A stretch of DNA of 45,559 nucleotides from Hyphomonadaceae bacterium UBA7672 (GCA_002483135.1 DLHI01000035.1:1-45559), one strand, 5' to 3'; shown: positions 34,300 through 42,560, numbered from the stretch's first letter. Notes: generated from the letters alone by a model not told the origin. Numbers and translations are program-made.

Positions 34300-35802
34300 A
34301 TGTCCGCCAAGTCTCAGATGCGGTCCCTCCTGATCAAGGTCGGTATTCCGGTCCTGGCGGTCGCCGCCATCGCTGGGGCCTTCTTCGCGCCAGCCCTTCT
34401 CAAGGTGGAAACGCCGCCCAACGCCATCGCCCAGCCCGGAAGCCCTGCCGCCCCCGCCATCGCCGGCCGTCCCGTCATGGGCGAGGATTTCTCCGGCCTT
34501 GCACGCTCCCTGATGCCGTCCGTGGTCAACATCGCCACCCGCCAGACGGTTGCCCGTGGCGGCCTTCCGGCCTTCGGCCCCAACTCGCCGCTGAACGAGT
34601 TCAATGAGCTGCTCGGCCGCGGCCAGGGCGGGGTGCGCCGCCAGTCCTCGCTCGGCTCGGGCTTCATCATCGACAGCGCGGGCTATGTGGTCACGAACAA
34701 CCACGTCATCGAAGGCGCGGACGAGATCGACGTGGTCATGTCCGATGGTTCGGTGCTCGCGGCCAAGCTGATCGGTACGGACGAGGATGTCGATCTTGCC
34801 TTGCTCAAGGTCGAACCCCGCACGCCGCTCACTGCGGTTCCATGGGGCAATTCGGATCAGGCCGATGTTGGCCAGTGGGTCGTCGCCATCGGTAACCCGT
34901 TCGGCCTTGGCGGTACGGTTACCGCCGGCATCATCTCCGCGCGCGCGCGCGACATCGGCGCCGGCAGCTTCGACGACTTCATCCAGACCGACGCCGCCAT
35001 CAACAAGGGCAACTCTGGCGGCCCGCTGTTCAACCTTCGCGGCGAAGTGATCGGCGTCAACACAGCGATCATCTCGCCAGGCGAAGCGGGCGGCTCCGTC
35101 GGCGTCGGCTTCTCGGTTCCCGCGAATTTTGCAAAGGTGGTGATCGATCAGCTGCGCGAATACGGTGAAACGCGTCGCGGCACGATGGGCCTCACCGCCC
35201 GCCCGGTCGACCAGGCCATCGCCGAAGCCTACGGCCTCTCCAATCCGCAGGGAGCCATCGTCACATCTGTCGAAGAAGGCGGCGCCGCCGCCAAGGCCGG
35301 CCTGCAGAAGGGCGATCTCATCACCGCGCTCAACAACCAGGCGATCAAGGAAAGCCGCGACCTCTTCCGCATCATGGGCGTCACCCAGGTCGGAACTGAG
35401 ATTTCCGTTCGCTATCTGCGCAACGGCAAGCAGGCGACAGCCACGGTCAAGCTCGCGCCCGGCTCGTCCAGCGCAGCTGCGCGCGATGAAGAACCAGACG
35501 TGGTCGCCGAACTCACCAACATCCTCGGCATCCAGTTCAAGGCCATCGACGACGCCGACCGCCGCCGGCGCAACATTCCCAATTCCGTGCGTGGCGTGAT
35601 CGTCCAGTCGATCGAGGGCGGCTCGGATGCACTTGGCAAGATCCCCGTCGGCGCAGTGGTGACGGAAGTTCACTTCCAGCCGGTCTCGTCAGCAGAGCAA
35701 GCCATCGCCGCCGCCCAGGCCGCCAAGGCCGCCAACAAGCCTGTCCTGCTCCAGCTCTGGGGCGAGGATGAGGTTTTCTACGTGGCGGTGCGCGCGCGCT
35801 GA
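34300..35802 (+). CDS. degP: DegP/HtrA-family periplasmic serine protease
   Basis: The product is 500 residues. The N-terminal membrane segment (LLIKVGIPVLAVAAIAGAFF) targets it to the periplasm, anchored or cleaved. The trypsin-like domain has the triad His135 (TNNHVIEGA), Asp165 (DEDVDLALL) and Ser239 (GNSGGPLFN). Two PDZ domains follow: about 295-385 (GTMGLTARPVDQAIAEAYGL ... GGAAAKAGLQKGDLI) and about 405-495, which is less typical. Such proteases degrade or refold misfolded envelope proteins. The 214-bp gap upstream shows no clear stress-sigma promoter to my eye. Confidence 0.93.
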   Translation: MSAKSQMRSLLIKVGIPVLAVAAIAGAFFAPALLKVETPPNAIAQPGSPAAPAIAGRPVMGEDFSGLARSLMPSVVNIATRQTVARGGLPAFGPNSPLNEFNELLGRGQGGVRRQSSLGSGFIIDSAGYVVTNNHVIEGADEIDVVMSDGSVLAAKLIGTDEDVDLALLKVEPRTPLTAVPWGNSDQADVGQWVVAIGNPFGLGGTVTAGIISARARDIGAGSFDDFIQTDAAINKGNSGGPLFNLRGEVIGVNTAIISPGEAGGSVGVGFSVPANFAKVVIDQLREYGETRRGTMGLTARPVDQAIAEAYGLSNPQGAIVTSVEEGGAAAKAGLQKGDLITALNNQAIKESRDLFRIMGVTQVGTEISVRYLRNGKQATATVKLAPGSSSAAARDEEPDVVAELTNILGIQFKAIDDADRRRRNIPNSVRGVIVQSIEGGSDALGKIPVGAVVTEVHFQPVSSAEQAIAAAQAAKAANKPVLLQLWGEDEVFYVAVRAR

Positions 35803-35819
35803 GGTCGGGAGGCGGTGGC

Positions 35820-36719
35820 GTGAGCGTGGCCGGCGGCGTATCCCGAGCGACAGAATGCCGCCCGAGCGACAGAATGACTGTCCGCCGCGTCGCCGCCGCG
35901 GAGTCCCTTCAATCGGTCGTCAGCGGCTTCACCGAACGCCGGGGACATTTCCGTACGATGTCGCCGGTCCGCCCGCTGCCGGCGCGGCCTGTGCAGATTC
36001 TCGAGATCTACCTGGCCGAATGCTATCGCGTCCGGAAGGCAGACGCTGACTTCTCGCCCAGTCCCTCCGCCGTCGTGGTGGGGCCGATGACCCACCCCAG
36101 CGTTGAACTCGGCTTCTTCGGCGAAATCGAAACTTTCACGGTTCACTTCAGGCCCACGGGTCTGTCTCGCCTGTTCGGCGTCCCGATGGAAACGTTGGCG
36201 GACGAAGCCGCTCACGTGTCGGACGTATTAGGCGCGTCGGGCCGCGATCTCGTGGACAAGGTGCGGATGGCGCAGTCATTCGCCCGGAGGGTCGAGATTG
36301 CGGAAGACTGGGTTGGCGGCCTGCTGTCCAGTGCGCGAGACGCCAGTGCAATCGATCACGTCGCCGTTCTGCTTGCTGCGCAATTTGGTCGCGCCGACGT
36401 GCAGTCTCTCGCCCGCCGCGCCGATCTCAGCCCGCGACAGCTGCAGCGCAGGTTTGCGCACGAGGTCGGGGTCGCGCCAAAGCACTATGCACGCCTGTGC
36501 CGCATGGCAGGTGTGATCAGCGCTCGCGACGCATCCCCCGGCCGCACGATGACGGACCTTGCCCATGATTTCGGCTTTGCCGATCAGGCCCACCTCACGC
36601 GAGAGTTTCGTTCGCTGTCGGGCCGCAATCCGCTGGATTTCTTCAGGGCCTCGTCCGCCGTCCCGGAAACCACCCAGGATGTCCGATTTGTTCAAGCGCA
36701 GACGCGGGTATGGCGGTAG
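35820..36719 (+). CDS. AraC-family transcriptional regulator
   Basis: The product is 299 residues if GTG 35820 is the start (GGGAGG about 8 bases upstream). An ATG at 35874 is an alternative and would leave the tandem repeat (35842-35876) upstream of the gene. The C-terminal domain has the two AraC helix-turn-helix motifs: DVQSLARRADLSPRQLQRRF and the second, TMTDLAHDFGFADQAHLTREF, followed by the typical RSLSGRNPLDFF. The N-terminal ~190 residues form an effector domain of unknown ligand (PARPVQILEIYLAECYRV). It begins 17 bp after degP; the next gene encodes an exported SnoaL-like protein that may be its target. Confidence 0.85.
   Translation: MSVAGGVSRATECRPSDRMTVRRVAAAESLQSVVSGFTERRGHFRTMSPVRPLPARPVQILEIYLAECYRVRKADADFSPSPSAVVVGPMTHPSVELGFFGEIETFTVHFRPTGLSRLFGVPMETLADEAAHVSDVLGASGRDLVDKVRMAQSFARRVEIAEDWVGGLLSSARDASAIDHVAVLLAAQFGRADVQSLARRADLSPRQLQRRFAHEVGVAPKHYARLCRMAGVISARDASPGRTMTDLAHDFGFADQAHLTREFRSLSGRNPLDFFRASSAVPETTQDVRFVQAQTRVWR
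35842..35876. repeat. Tandem 16-bp direct repeat at the start of the AraC-type gene
   Basis: CCCGAGCGACAGAATG occurs at 35842-35857 and again at 35861-35876, a 19-bp period. The second copy ends with the in-frame ATG 35874. AraC-type proteins commonly bind two direct half-sites about 20 bp apart, so this may be an autoregulatory site. Alternatively it is a recent tandem duplication inside the coding region. Confidence 0.6.
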
Positions 36720-36750
36720 TCCGGAGCTATACCAGCTTCGGGAGATTTCC

Positions 36751-37278
36751 TTGAACCGCCGAACGACCCTGACGCTTCTCGGCATAGGAGCCGCCGCCAT
36801 GGCAACGACGAGGCCTGCCCAGGCCGAAACCCTTTCGGAAGCTGAACGCGGCGCGATCCGCGATCTGATCAAGGCGTACGAGACGACCTGGAACACCAGC
36901 GATCTTGACGGAATGGCCCGGCTCTATCGCGAGGACATCCACTGGGTGAATGTGAAGGGAATGCACTGGCGCGGCTTCGAGGAAGTCGATCGCGCTCACC
37001 GCGCCTTCTTCGACATCATGTTCCGAGGCACGCGTCAGGATCTCGAAGAAATCGAGAGCATCACGCCCACGGCGCCGGGGATTGCCATTGCGGTGGTGCG
37101 CTGGCTGCATGGCGCATACACCACGCCCTCGGGGAACAAGGTCTCGCCGCAGAGCACGCGCATGACGCTGGTTCTCGCAAACGGGCCCGACGGCTGGAAG
37201 ATCGTTCAGGGTTGCAACATCGAAGTGGATGCCCATGCGGCACGCTTCGATCCCATCCGAGGTCAGCAGCCCGCCTGA
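36751..37278 (+). CDS. Exported SnoaL/NTF2-like (SgcJ/EcaC-type) protein
   Basis: The product is 175 residues with a TTG start at 36751 (GGGAGA upstream); no ATG fits the signal peptide. NRRTTLTLLGIGAAAMATTRPAQA is a twin-arginine-type signal (RR then hydrophobic core, Ala-x-Ala cleavage). The mature protein has the cone-shaped NTF2-like pattern of the SgcJ/EcaC family: IRDLIKAYETTWNTSDLDGMARLY, WVNVKGMHWRG, IAIAVVRWLHGAY and GWKIVQGCNIEVD. Its role is unknown; such domains bind small ligands. It follows the AraC gene by 31 bp. Confidence 0.82.
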   Translation: MNRRTTLTLLGIGAAAMATTRPAQAETLSEAERGAIRDLIKAYETTWNTSDLDGMARLYREDIHWVNVKGMHWRGFEEVDRAHRAFFDIMFRGTRQDLEEIESITPTAPGIAIAVVRWLHGAYTTPSGNKVSPQSTRMTLVLANGPDGWKIVQGCNIEVDAHAARFDPIRGQQPA

Positions 37279-37285
37279 TCTGCCG

Positions 37286-38155
37286 CTAGCCGGCAATGTC
37301 GGTCACGTCGTAGCCTTGGAAGAACAGAGCCGCCCGCAAGTCGGTGTGTTCGATCCGGGCCCGCGTCTGAGCCGCCACGACAGGCTTCGCTTTATACGCC
37401 ACGCCGAGTCCCGCGGCACGGATCATGTCGAGGTCATTTGCGCCATCACCCATGGCCAGGGCATCGGCAGCGACACCCCCGAGCGCCGCAGTTTCCTCCA
37501 GCAACGCCGCCAGTTTGGCTTCGCGCCCCAGGATCGGCCGGGCGACGTCGCCGGTAAGTTTCGCGCCGTCGTCGATCAGCGTATTCGCCCGGTCCGCCTC
37601 GAACCCCGCCATCGCCGCCACACGCGACGTAAAATATCGGAACCCGCCCGACACCAGAACGCACCGCGCGCCATGCGCCTTCATTGTCGCCACCAGTTCG
37701 CGCGCGCCAGGGTTCAGTCGCACGCGCTGATTGTGGCAAGCCGCCAGCGCCTCCAGCCCCAACCCCTTCAGCATCGCCACGCGCTGGGTGAGGGCGCCCT
37801 CGAAATCCAGCTCGCCGCGCATGGCCCGCTCGGTAATCGCCGAGACTTCGGCCTTGAGACCAGCGAAGTCCGCCAGCTCGTCCAGGCATTCCTGCCCGAT
37901 AATGGTCGAATCCATGTCCGAGATCAGCAGCCGCTTCCTGCGATTGGCCGCCGGCGTGATCGCCCAGTCCACGCCATGCGCCGCAGCCTGCTGTTCCAGC
38001 CACGGAACCAGCGTTGCGTCAGCGCCAACTGCCCGTTCCGCAACGCGCCAGGCGCCGCGCGACCTGTCGATAACATCGCCCACACCGCCCGGTGCGCGGT
38101 TCGCCAGCGGCGCCACGTCGGCCGTCAAGGAGACAAGGGTCAGGACTTCAGTCAT
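37286..38155 (-). CDS. serB: Phosphoserine phosphatase
   Basis: The product is 289 residues. The HAD motif I is LLISDMDSTIIGQEC (nucleophile Asp80, acid Asp82). Motif II is VLVSGGFRYFTSRVA, and the C-terminal motif is ALAMGDGANDLDMI. The N-terminal ~70 residues form the extra domain usual in SerB. It performs the last step of serine synthesis. It converges with the SnoaL-like gene and is divergent from miaA (102 bp between starts), an arrangement I recall as common in alphaproteobacteria. Confidence 0.95.
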   Translation of the reverse strand: MTEVLTLVSLTADVAPLANRAPGGVGDVIDRSRGAWRVAERAVGADATLVPWLEQQAAAHGVDWAITPAANRRKRLLISDMDSTIIGQECLDELADFAGLKAEVSAITERAMRGELDFEGALTQRVAMLKGLGLEALAACHNQRVRLNPGARELVATMKAHGARCVLVSGGFRYFTSRVAAMAGFEADRANTLIDDGAKLTGDVARPILGREAKLAALLEETAALGGVAADALAMGDGANDLDMIRAAGLGVAYKAKPVVAAQTRARIEHTDLRAALFFQGYDVTDIAG

Positions 38156-38257
38156 GGACGAGCGCGCCGGGTCAGGTTAGGGCGGGCCAGCGCTGTAACA
38201 GGCGCGGCGGCCGCGCGCAAACCGCCGCCGTTCGAGTTGGGGCTATGAGTTACAGTA

Positions 38258-39184
38258 ATGCGTCCGGCAATTCTCATCCACGGGCCAACCGCCAGCGGCA
38301 AGACCAAACTGGCGATTGCGCTGGCGCGCCGTCTCGATGGCGAAATCGTCAACGCCGACGCCATGCAGTGCTATCGCGACCTCAACGTGCTGACCGCCCG
38401 GCCAGATGCTGAAGAACTCGCCGCAGCGCCCCACAATCTGTTCGGTCATGTCGACGCCGCCGTCCGTCATTCCGCCGGAGACTGGACGAAGGAAGCCACC
38501 GTCGAGATCGCGCGCATTTCCGCCGCAGGCAAAGTCCCTATCCTTGTCGGCGGCACCGGACTCTACCTGATGGCGCTCACCGACGGCTTGTCCGAAATCC
38601 CCGCCATCGAGGACCAATACCGGCGCGAGGCCCGCGCGCGCGTGGCGACCGACATTGCAGGCGCGTGGGCCGAAATCCAGGCGCGCGACCCCGTCACCGC
38701 CCAGCGCATCGAACCCGGCGACAGCCAGCGCATCGCCCGCGCGCTCGAAGTCCTGCTGGCGACCGGCCAACCGCTTTCACACTTTCACGGCAAGGCGACG
38801 CCTATCCTCGCGCAGGGAAGCTGGGCCGGCGTCACGCTGACCCCGCCGCGCGAGACGACCTACGCCCGCATCGACGTCCGCGTGGACAAGATGATCAAGG
38901 CCGGCGCCCTCGATGAAGCGCGGACGCTCTGGGCGCGCGGCCTCGAGCGCGACTGTCCCGCGATGCGCGCTCATGGCATGCCGGGCTTCTGCGACTATTT
39001 CGAAGGCCGCCTATCGCTTGGCGATGCAATCGACCGCTGCAAGCGCGACACCCGCCGCTACGCCAAACGCCAGATGACCTGGATCGCCCACCAGTTCACC
39101 CTCTGGCCCCGCATCCCCTCCGAAAACCTCGACGTACGAACACGCGTGATCGCGGATGTGTGGGAAGAGGTGGGGGTGGGTTAG
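38258..39184 (+). CDS. miaA: tRNA dimethylallyltransferase
   Basis: The product is 308 residues. It transfers a dimethylallyl group to A37 of tRNAs that read UNN codons. The P-loop is ILIHGPTASGKTKLAIALA (GPTASGKT at 9-16), followed by IVNADAMQCYRDLNVLTARP, PILVGGTGLYLMALTDGL and ETTYARIDVRVDKM, all typical of MiaA. The C-terminal part includes RYAKRQMTWI. Its TAG overlaps by 3 bp the stop of the convergent nucleotidyltransferase gene. Confidence 0.96.
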   Translation: MRPAILIHGPTASGKTKLAIALARRLDGEIVNADAMQCYRDLNVLTARPDAEELAAAPHNLFGHVDAAVRHSAGDWTKEATVEIARISAAGKVPILVGGTGLYLMALTDGLSEIPAIEDQYRREARARVATDIAGAWAEIQARDPVTAQRIEPGDSQRIARALEVLLATGQPLSHFHGKATPILAQGSWAGVTLTPPRETTYARIDVRVDKMIKAGALDEARTLWARGLERDCPAMRAHGMPGFCDYFEGRLSLGDAIDRCKRDTRRYAKRQMTWIAHQFTLWPRIPSENLDVRTRVIADVWEEVGVG

Positions 39185-40419
39185 ACGGTTGGCAAATCCT
39201 GCGACGTCAGGAGAATGCTTGCCGCTGGATTTGATCTGAAACGCGCTCGGAACATTCGTTCGATGGTGTCCCTGTGTTGCTTGGCTAGAAGCAGCGTGTC
39301 TTTGTCTTCTTTAGCGATCTGAGCGAGTGCGCTGCCGGATATGCGAAGTCTGATCGAAGCGCCGCCAAGGGCTATCCCCTGAAACTCCGCAGAGTCTCCC
39401 GGCTGTATCGGATCATCGGGATTGATTTGGAGCACGAGCGCCTGATCCAGCGCCGCTTTCCATTTCTTTCCCCGGCGATCTGCGTCCTTGATCGCTTGCG
39501 CCAACACGTAAGGCTGATCCTCTGACATTGCCCAAATCAAGGATCGGGCTTGCTCGATGTCTTTGCGCCTCTTGGCTTCTGCGAAGTCCTTACGGCGTTG
39601 GGAAATGATCAGCTTGTGAACCGCGTACCGAGCCGGTTGCGGAATCTGAATCAAGAGCCCTTCCATGTATGGCGAGACGGCATGAATGGGTTCAGTGATC
39701 AGATAGTCCAGGAAGTGCAAACGCTTGGCCCAGATATCCAGTGTCGGAATGTGCGTGGGTTTGTCTTCTTCGCTGAACGAAGGTGTGAGGAAGTCGATTG
39801 CGTAGCTTCCGTCCGCAAGCGTCCACGTTGTCGGTGGCGTCTTGCCGATTGTCAGAGCGGGTTTGAAATCGAGTGTGCCGAGAGCCTTGGCGATCTGTGG
39901 GTCGGTGGTATCCTCGATGGCCATCGACAGCGCATGAAAACTCGCGACATCGATATCGTCAGTCTGCGTGATCCAGCCAGTGTTGTCGGACAGGTAGGCG
40001 CCGAGCACCAGGTCGTAGTGACGGAACGCATGCGTTCCGACCAGTGTGCCTCCAAGCCTGAACACGCCGCTGTTGACGAGTGCCCGAAGGATTGGACCGG
40101 TCTTTCGGTCTGGCCCGGCAATTCCGCCAGCGCGTAGCTGCGCGACCAACGATGAGGTGTGGTCGCGGAAGTCCGCGAGGTTTTGTTGTTGCGTCCGCAT
40201 GGCGTCGATGCGCACCCGCATCTCGTCTGTGTCCGGACCCAGATATCGCTGGCGGGAGGTCGTGCCATCCGCTGACCGCTGGTTTGCATACCAGTAGGTT
40301 TTCCCTTTGCGGACCATAGTGAATGGCGCGCCCTGAAACTCGAATGAGGGACGGTTCAGGTGGGCCTGAAGCAAGTTGGCATAGGTCGTTTGTAGGGTCG
40401 CTGGAATAGCGCGGGTCAT
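39181..40419 (-). CDS. GSU2403-type nucleotidyltransferase-fold protein (foreign-looking)
   Basis: The product is 412 residues. The centre has a nucleotidyltransferase signature: GTLVGTHAFRHYDLVL (124-139), then TQTDDIDVASF with the acidic pair Asp155-x-Asp157, and later GSYAIDFLTP that could give the third acidic residue. This pattern fits the GSU2403-type family of unknown function. The gene has about 52-57% G+C in sampled lines, against about 70% in miaA, and richer A/T third positions, which suggests recent transfer. It is inserted between miaA and ilvB. The ATG is five bases from a hairpin and no ribosome binding site is seen. Possible roles include RNA or protein nucleotidylation or a toxin; not proven. 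Confidence 0.8.
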   Translation of the reverse strand: MTRAIPATLQTTYANLLQAHLNRPSFEFQGAPFTMVRKGKTYWYANQRSADGTTSRQRYLGPDTDEMRVRIDAMRTQQQNLADFRDHTSSLVAQLRAGGIAGPDRKTGPILRALVNSGVFRLGGTLVGTHAFRHYDLVLGAYLSDNTGWITQTDDIDVASFHALSMAIEDTTDPQIAKALGTLDFKPALTIGKTPPTTWTLADGSYAIDFLTPSFSEEDKPTHIPTLDIWAKRLHFLDYLITEPIHAVSPYMEGLLIQIPQPARYAVHKLIISQRRKDFAEAKRRKDIEQARSLIWAMSEDQPYVLAQAIKDADRRGKKWKAALDQALVLQINPDDPIQPGDSAEFQGIALGGASIRLRISGSALAQIAKEDKDTLLLAKQHRDTIERMFRARFRSNPAASILLTSQDLPTV

Positions 40420-40424
40420 TCAGC

Positions 40425-40500
40425 TGCACTACGCGAATAGTTCCCGTAGTGCAACCGCCGTTTTCTTAGTTGCACTACGCGAATAGCTCCCGTAGTGCAA
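40425..40500. repeat. Two copies of a hairpin-forming repeat upstream of the nucleotidyltransferase gene
   Basis: Copy 1 (40425-40453) and copy 2 (40470-40500) share the arms TGCACTACG / CGTAGTGCA with an 11-nt loop, CGAATAGYTCC (Y is T in copy 1 and C in copy 2). Copy 2 extends the stem by one base pair. The period is 46 bp. Each copy can form a 9-10-bp hairpin in DNA or RNA. The sequence lies just upstream of the leftward gene (start 40419) and not far from the ilv promoter. It is not a CRISPR (only two copies). Possible roles: operator, leader RNA structures, or an insertion-site footprint. Confidence 0.85.
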
Positions 40501-40547
40501 CTCGCGAAATGATCTCATCTAGGTCAAATCTTGCCCATCCGGCCCGG

Positions 40548-40576
40548 TTGACGCTGCGCGTGTGAAACGGTATTGG
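40548..40576 (+). promoter_or_regulatory. Candidate sigma-70-type promoter of the ilv operon
   Basis: TTGACG (40548-40553) and TATTGG (40571-40576) are separated by exactly 17 bp. A start near 40583 would give a leader transcript carrying the leader peptide (40609) and the attenuator. Both hexamers match the general consensus at most positions. Position relative to the leader peptide supports the call. Confidence 0.55.
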
Positions 40577-40608
40577 CCTTTTCCATAGTGAACTTGGGAG
40601 AATAACCC

Positions 40609-40665
40609 ATGTCCGAGCGCCGCATGGCCCTCGTACTCGTAATTGGCTCGCCGCCGGCCCGGTAA
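40609..40665 (+). CDS. ilvBN leader peptide
   Basis: The 18-codon frame encodes MSERRMALVLVIGSPPAR and ends at TAA 40663-40665. GGGAG lies at 40596-40600, 8 bases before the ATG. Codons 8-12 (CTC GTA CTC GTA ATT; Leu-Val-Leu-Val-Ile) are the regulatory run expected in an attenuator that senses charged branched-chain tRNAs. It lies 105 bp upstream of ilvB and directly before a terminator. It is too short to be found by usual gene finding. Attenuation of ilvBN is, to my knowledge, described in Caulobacter. Confidence 0.85.
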   Translation: MSERRMALVLVIGSPPAR

Positions 40666-40688
40666 CGCACCCGGGACCGAACGGCGAG
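40646..40688 (+). promoter_or_regulatory. Attenuator 1:2 hairpin region
   Basis: CTCGCCG (40647-40653) can pair with CGGCGAG (40682-40688), with an inner CCCGG / CCGGG stem around TAACGCA. This starts just after the regulatory codons. A ribosome stalled on Leu/Val/Ile codons would cover the left arm and change folding. GGCCC at 40656-40660 could alternatively pair with GGGCC at 40701-40705 of the terminator. The exact antiterminator is inferred by eye. Confidence 0.55.
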
Positions 40689-40697
40689 ACGCACACC

Positions 40698-40726
40698 AAA
40701 GGGCCCCAGTGGCCCTTTTTCTTTTT
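40698..40726 (+). terminator. Intrinsic terminator (attenuator) of the ilv leader
   Basis: AAAGGGCC (40698-40705) pairs with GGCCCTTT (40711-40718) around the loop CCAGT, and a run of T with one C follows (to 40726). This is a textbook Rho-independent terminator, placed between the leader peptide and ilvB. In this position it must act as an attenuator, not as the end of a gene. Confidence 0.88.
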
Positions 40727-40770
40727 CCCCGGGCCTCAGACAAAGCCCACCAGAACGACGAGCGGCGAAG

Positions 40771-42546
40771 ATGGACGGAAACAGCAAGACCGAAGCGCAA
40801 GCCACAGACATGCTGACGGGCGCCGAGATCGTCCTTCGCGCGCTGGCCGACCAGGGCGTCGACACCATCTTCGGTTATCCCGGCGGCGCCGTCCTTCCGA
40901 TCTATGACGCGATCTACGCGCAGCAGCAGGTCCGCCACATCCTCGTGCGGCACGAGCAGGGCGCCGGCCACATGGCGGAAGGCTATGCCCGCTCCACCGG
41001 CAAGTGCGGCGTGGCGCTCGCCACATCCGGCCCAGGCGCCACCAACATGGTGACGCCGATCACCGACGCGCTGATGGATTCCATCCCCATGGTGGTCATC
41101 ACCGGCCAGGTTCCCACGCACCTGATCGGCACGGATGCGTTCCAGGAGGCGGATACAGTCGGCATCACGCGCGCCTGCACCAAGCACAACTATCTCGTGC
41201 GCGACGTGAATGATCTCGCGCGCGTCATCCACGAGGCGTTCTACATCGCAACCACGGGCCGTCCGGGTCCGGTCGTGATCGACGTCCCGAAGAACGTGCA
41301 GTTCGCCAAGGGCAAGTATGTCGGCCCCAAGGCGATCGAGCATCGCACCTATCATCCGCGCACCGAGCCGCAGGACAGGCGCATCGAGGAAGCCGTCGCC
41401 CTGATGGCCGGCGCTCAGCGCCCGATCATCTATTCCGGGGGCGGCGTCATCAATTCCGGCCCCGCTGCCTCCGAGGCGCTGCGGGCCCTCGCGAAAGCCA
41501 CCGGCTGGCCCGTTACCTCGACCCTGATGGGCCTCGGCGCCTTCCCCGCGTCAGACAAGCAATGGCTTGGCATGGTGGGCATGCACGGCTCGTTCGAGTC
41601 CAACAACGCCATGCACGATTGCGATGTCATGCTCTGCGTCGGCGCACGATTTGATGATCGCGTCACCGGCCGCCTTGATGCCTTCTCGCCCGGCTCGAAG
41701 AAGATCCACATCGATATCGACCCGTCCTCGATCAACAAGAACGTCCGCGTCGACGTTCCCATCGTCGCCGACTGCGGCAAGGCGCTTTCCGCACTGCTCA
41801 AGACCTGGAAGAAGCAAGCCGGCAAGACGCCGGACCTGAAACCGTGGATGGCGCAGATCGACCAGTGGCGCGCCCGCAAAGGCTTCGCCTATCCGAACTC
41901 GAAAACGCTGATCAAGCCACAATACGCCATCGAGCGTCTCTACGAACTGACAAAGGACAAGGACGTCTACATCACGACCGAAGTCGGCCAGCATCAAATG
42001 TGGGCTGCGCAGTTCTTCCACTTCGACCAGCCCAATCGCTGGATGACATCCGGCGGTCTCGGCACGATGGGCTATGGACTGCCGGCCGCCATCGGCGTGC
42101 AGGCGGCCCATCCCAACGCGCTGGTCATCGACATCGCGGGCGATGCGTCCGTGCAGATGACGATGCAGGAGATGTCCTGCGCTATCCAGCACGACCTGCC
42201 GGTGAAGATCTTCATCCTCAACAACGAATGGATGGGCATGGTTCGCCAGTGGCAGCAACTGCTGCATGGTGAGCGCTACTCGCACTCCTATTCCGACGCG
42301 TTGCCCGACTTCGTGAAGATGGCCGAGGCTTTCGGCTGCCATGGCATCCGCTGTGACGATCCGGCAAAGCTCGACGACGCCATCCTCGAAATGATCAACA
42401 CGCCCAAGCCTGTGCTGTTCGATTGCCGCGTTGAAAAAGCCGAGAATTGCTTCCCGATGATCCCCTCGGGCGCCGCTCACAACGAGATGATCCTCGGCAA
42501 GATCACCGGCGACGAAATCGGCGAAGCTGGTAAGATGCTGGTCTGA
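40771..42546 (+). CDS. ilvB: Acetolactate synthase, large (catalytic) subunit
   Basis: The product is 591 residues. It condenses two pyruvates, or pyruvate with 2-oxobutyrate, using thiamine diphosphate. The catalytic Glu62 is in VRHEQGAGHMAEGYAR. SGPGATNMVTPI, GTDAFQEAD, GLGAFP and the TPP motif GDASVQMTMQE ... FILNNEWMGMVRQW are present. The protein is full length. Transcription is probably controlled by the attenuator directly upstream. The small subunit ilvN is separated from it by two extra genes. Confidence 0.97.
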   Translation: MDGNSKTEAQATDMLTGAEIVLRALADQGVDTIFGYPGGAVLPIYDAIYAQQQVRHILVRHEQGAGHMAEGYARSTGKCGVALATSGPGATNMVTPITDALMDSIPMVVITGQVPTHLIGTDAFQEADTVGITRACTKHNYLVRDVNDLARVIHEAFYIATTGRPGPVVIDVPKNVQFAKGKYVGPKAIEHRTYHPRTEPQDRRIEEAVALMAGAQRPIIYSGGGVINSGPAASEALRALAKATGWPVTSTLMGLGAFPASDKQWLGMVGMHGSFESNNAMHDCDVMLCVGARFDDRVTGRLDAFSPGSKKIHIDIDPSSINKNVRVDVPIVADCGKALSALLKTWKKQAGKTPDLKPWMAQIDQWRARKGFAYPNSKTLIKPQYAIERLYELTKDKDVYITTEVGQHQMWAAQFFHFDQPNRWMTSGGLGTMGYGLPAAIGVQAAHPNALVIDIAGDASVQMTMQEMSCAIQHDLPVKIFILNNEWMGMVRQWQQLLHGERYSHSYSDALPDFVKMAEAFGCHGIRCDDPAKLDDAILEMINTPKPVLFDCRVEKAENCFPMIPSGAAHNEMILGKITGDEIGEAGKMLV

Positions 42547-42560
42547 GGAAGATCGACGGT

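Noticed and set aside
34030..35673. Large leftward open frame opposite degP
   Set aside because: It is a high-G+C shadow of the degP reading frame; the composition is Asp/Gly/Ala/Arg-rich with no motif, while degP on the other strand is complete.
37229..38248. Rightward open frame opposite serB
   Set aside because: It is a shadow frame; serB on the other strand has all HAD phosphatase motifs.
40425..40500. CRISPR array
   Set aside because: Only two repeat copies with one 16-bp spacer and no cas gene; the units are hairpins.
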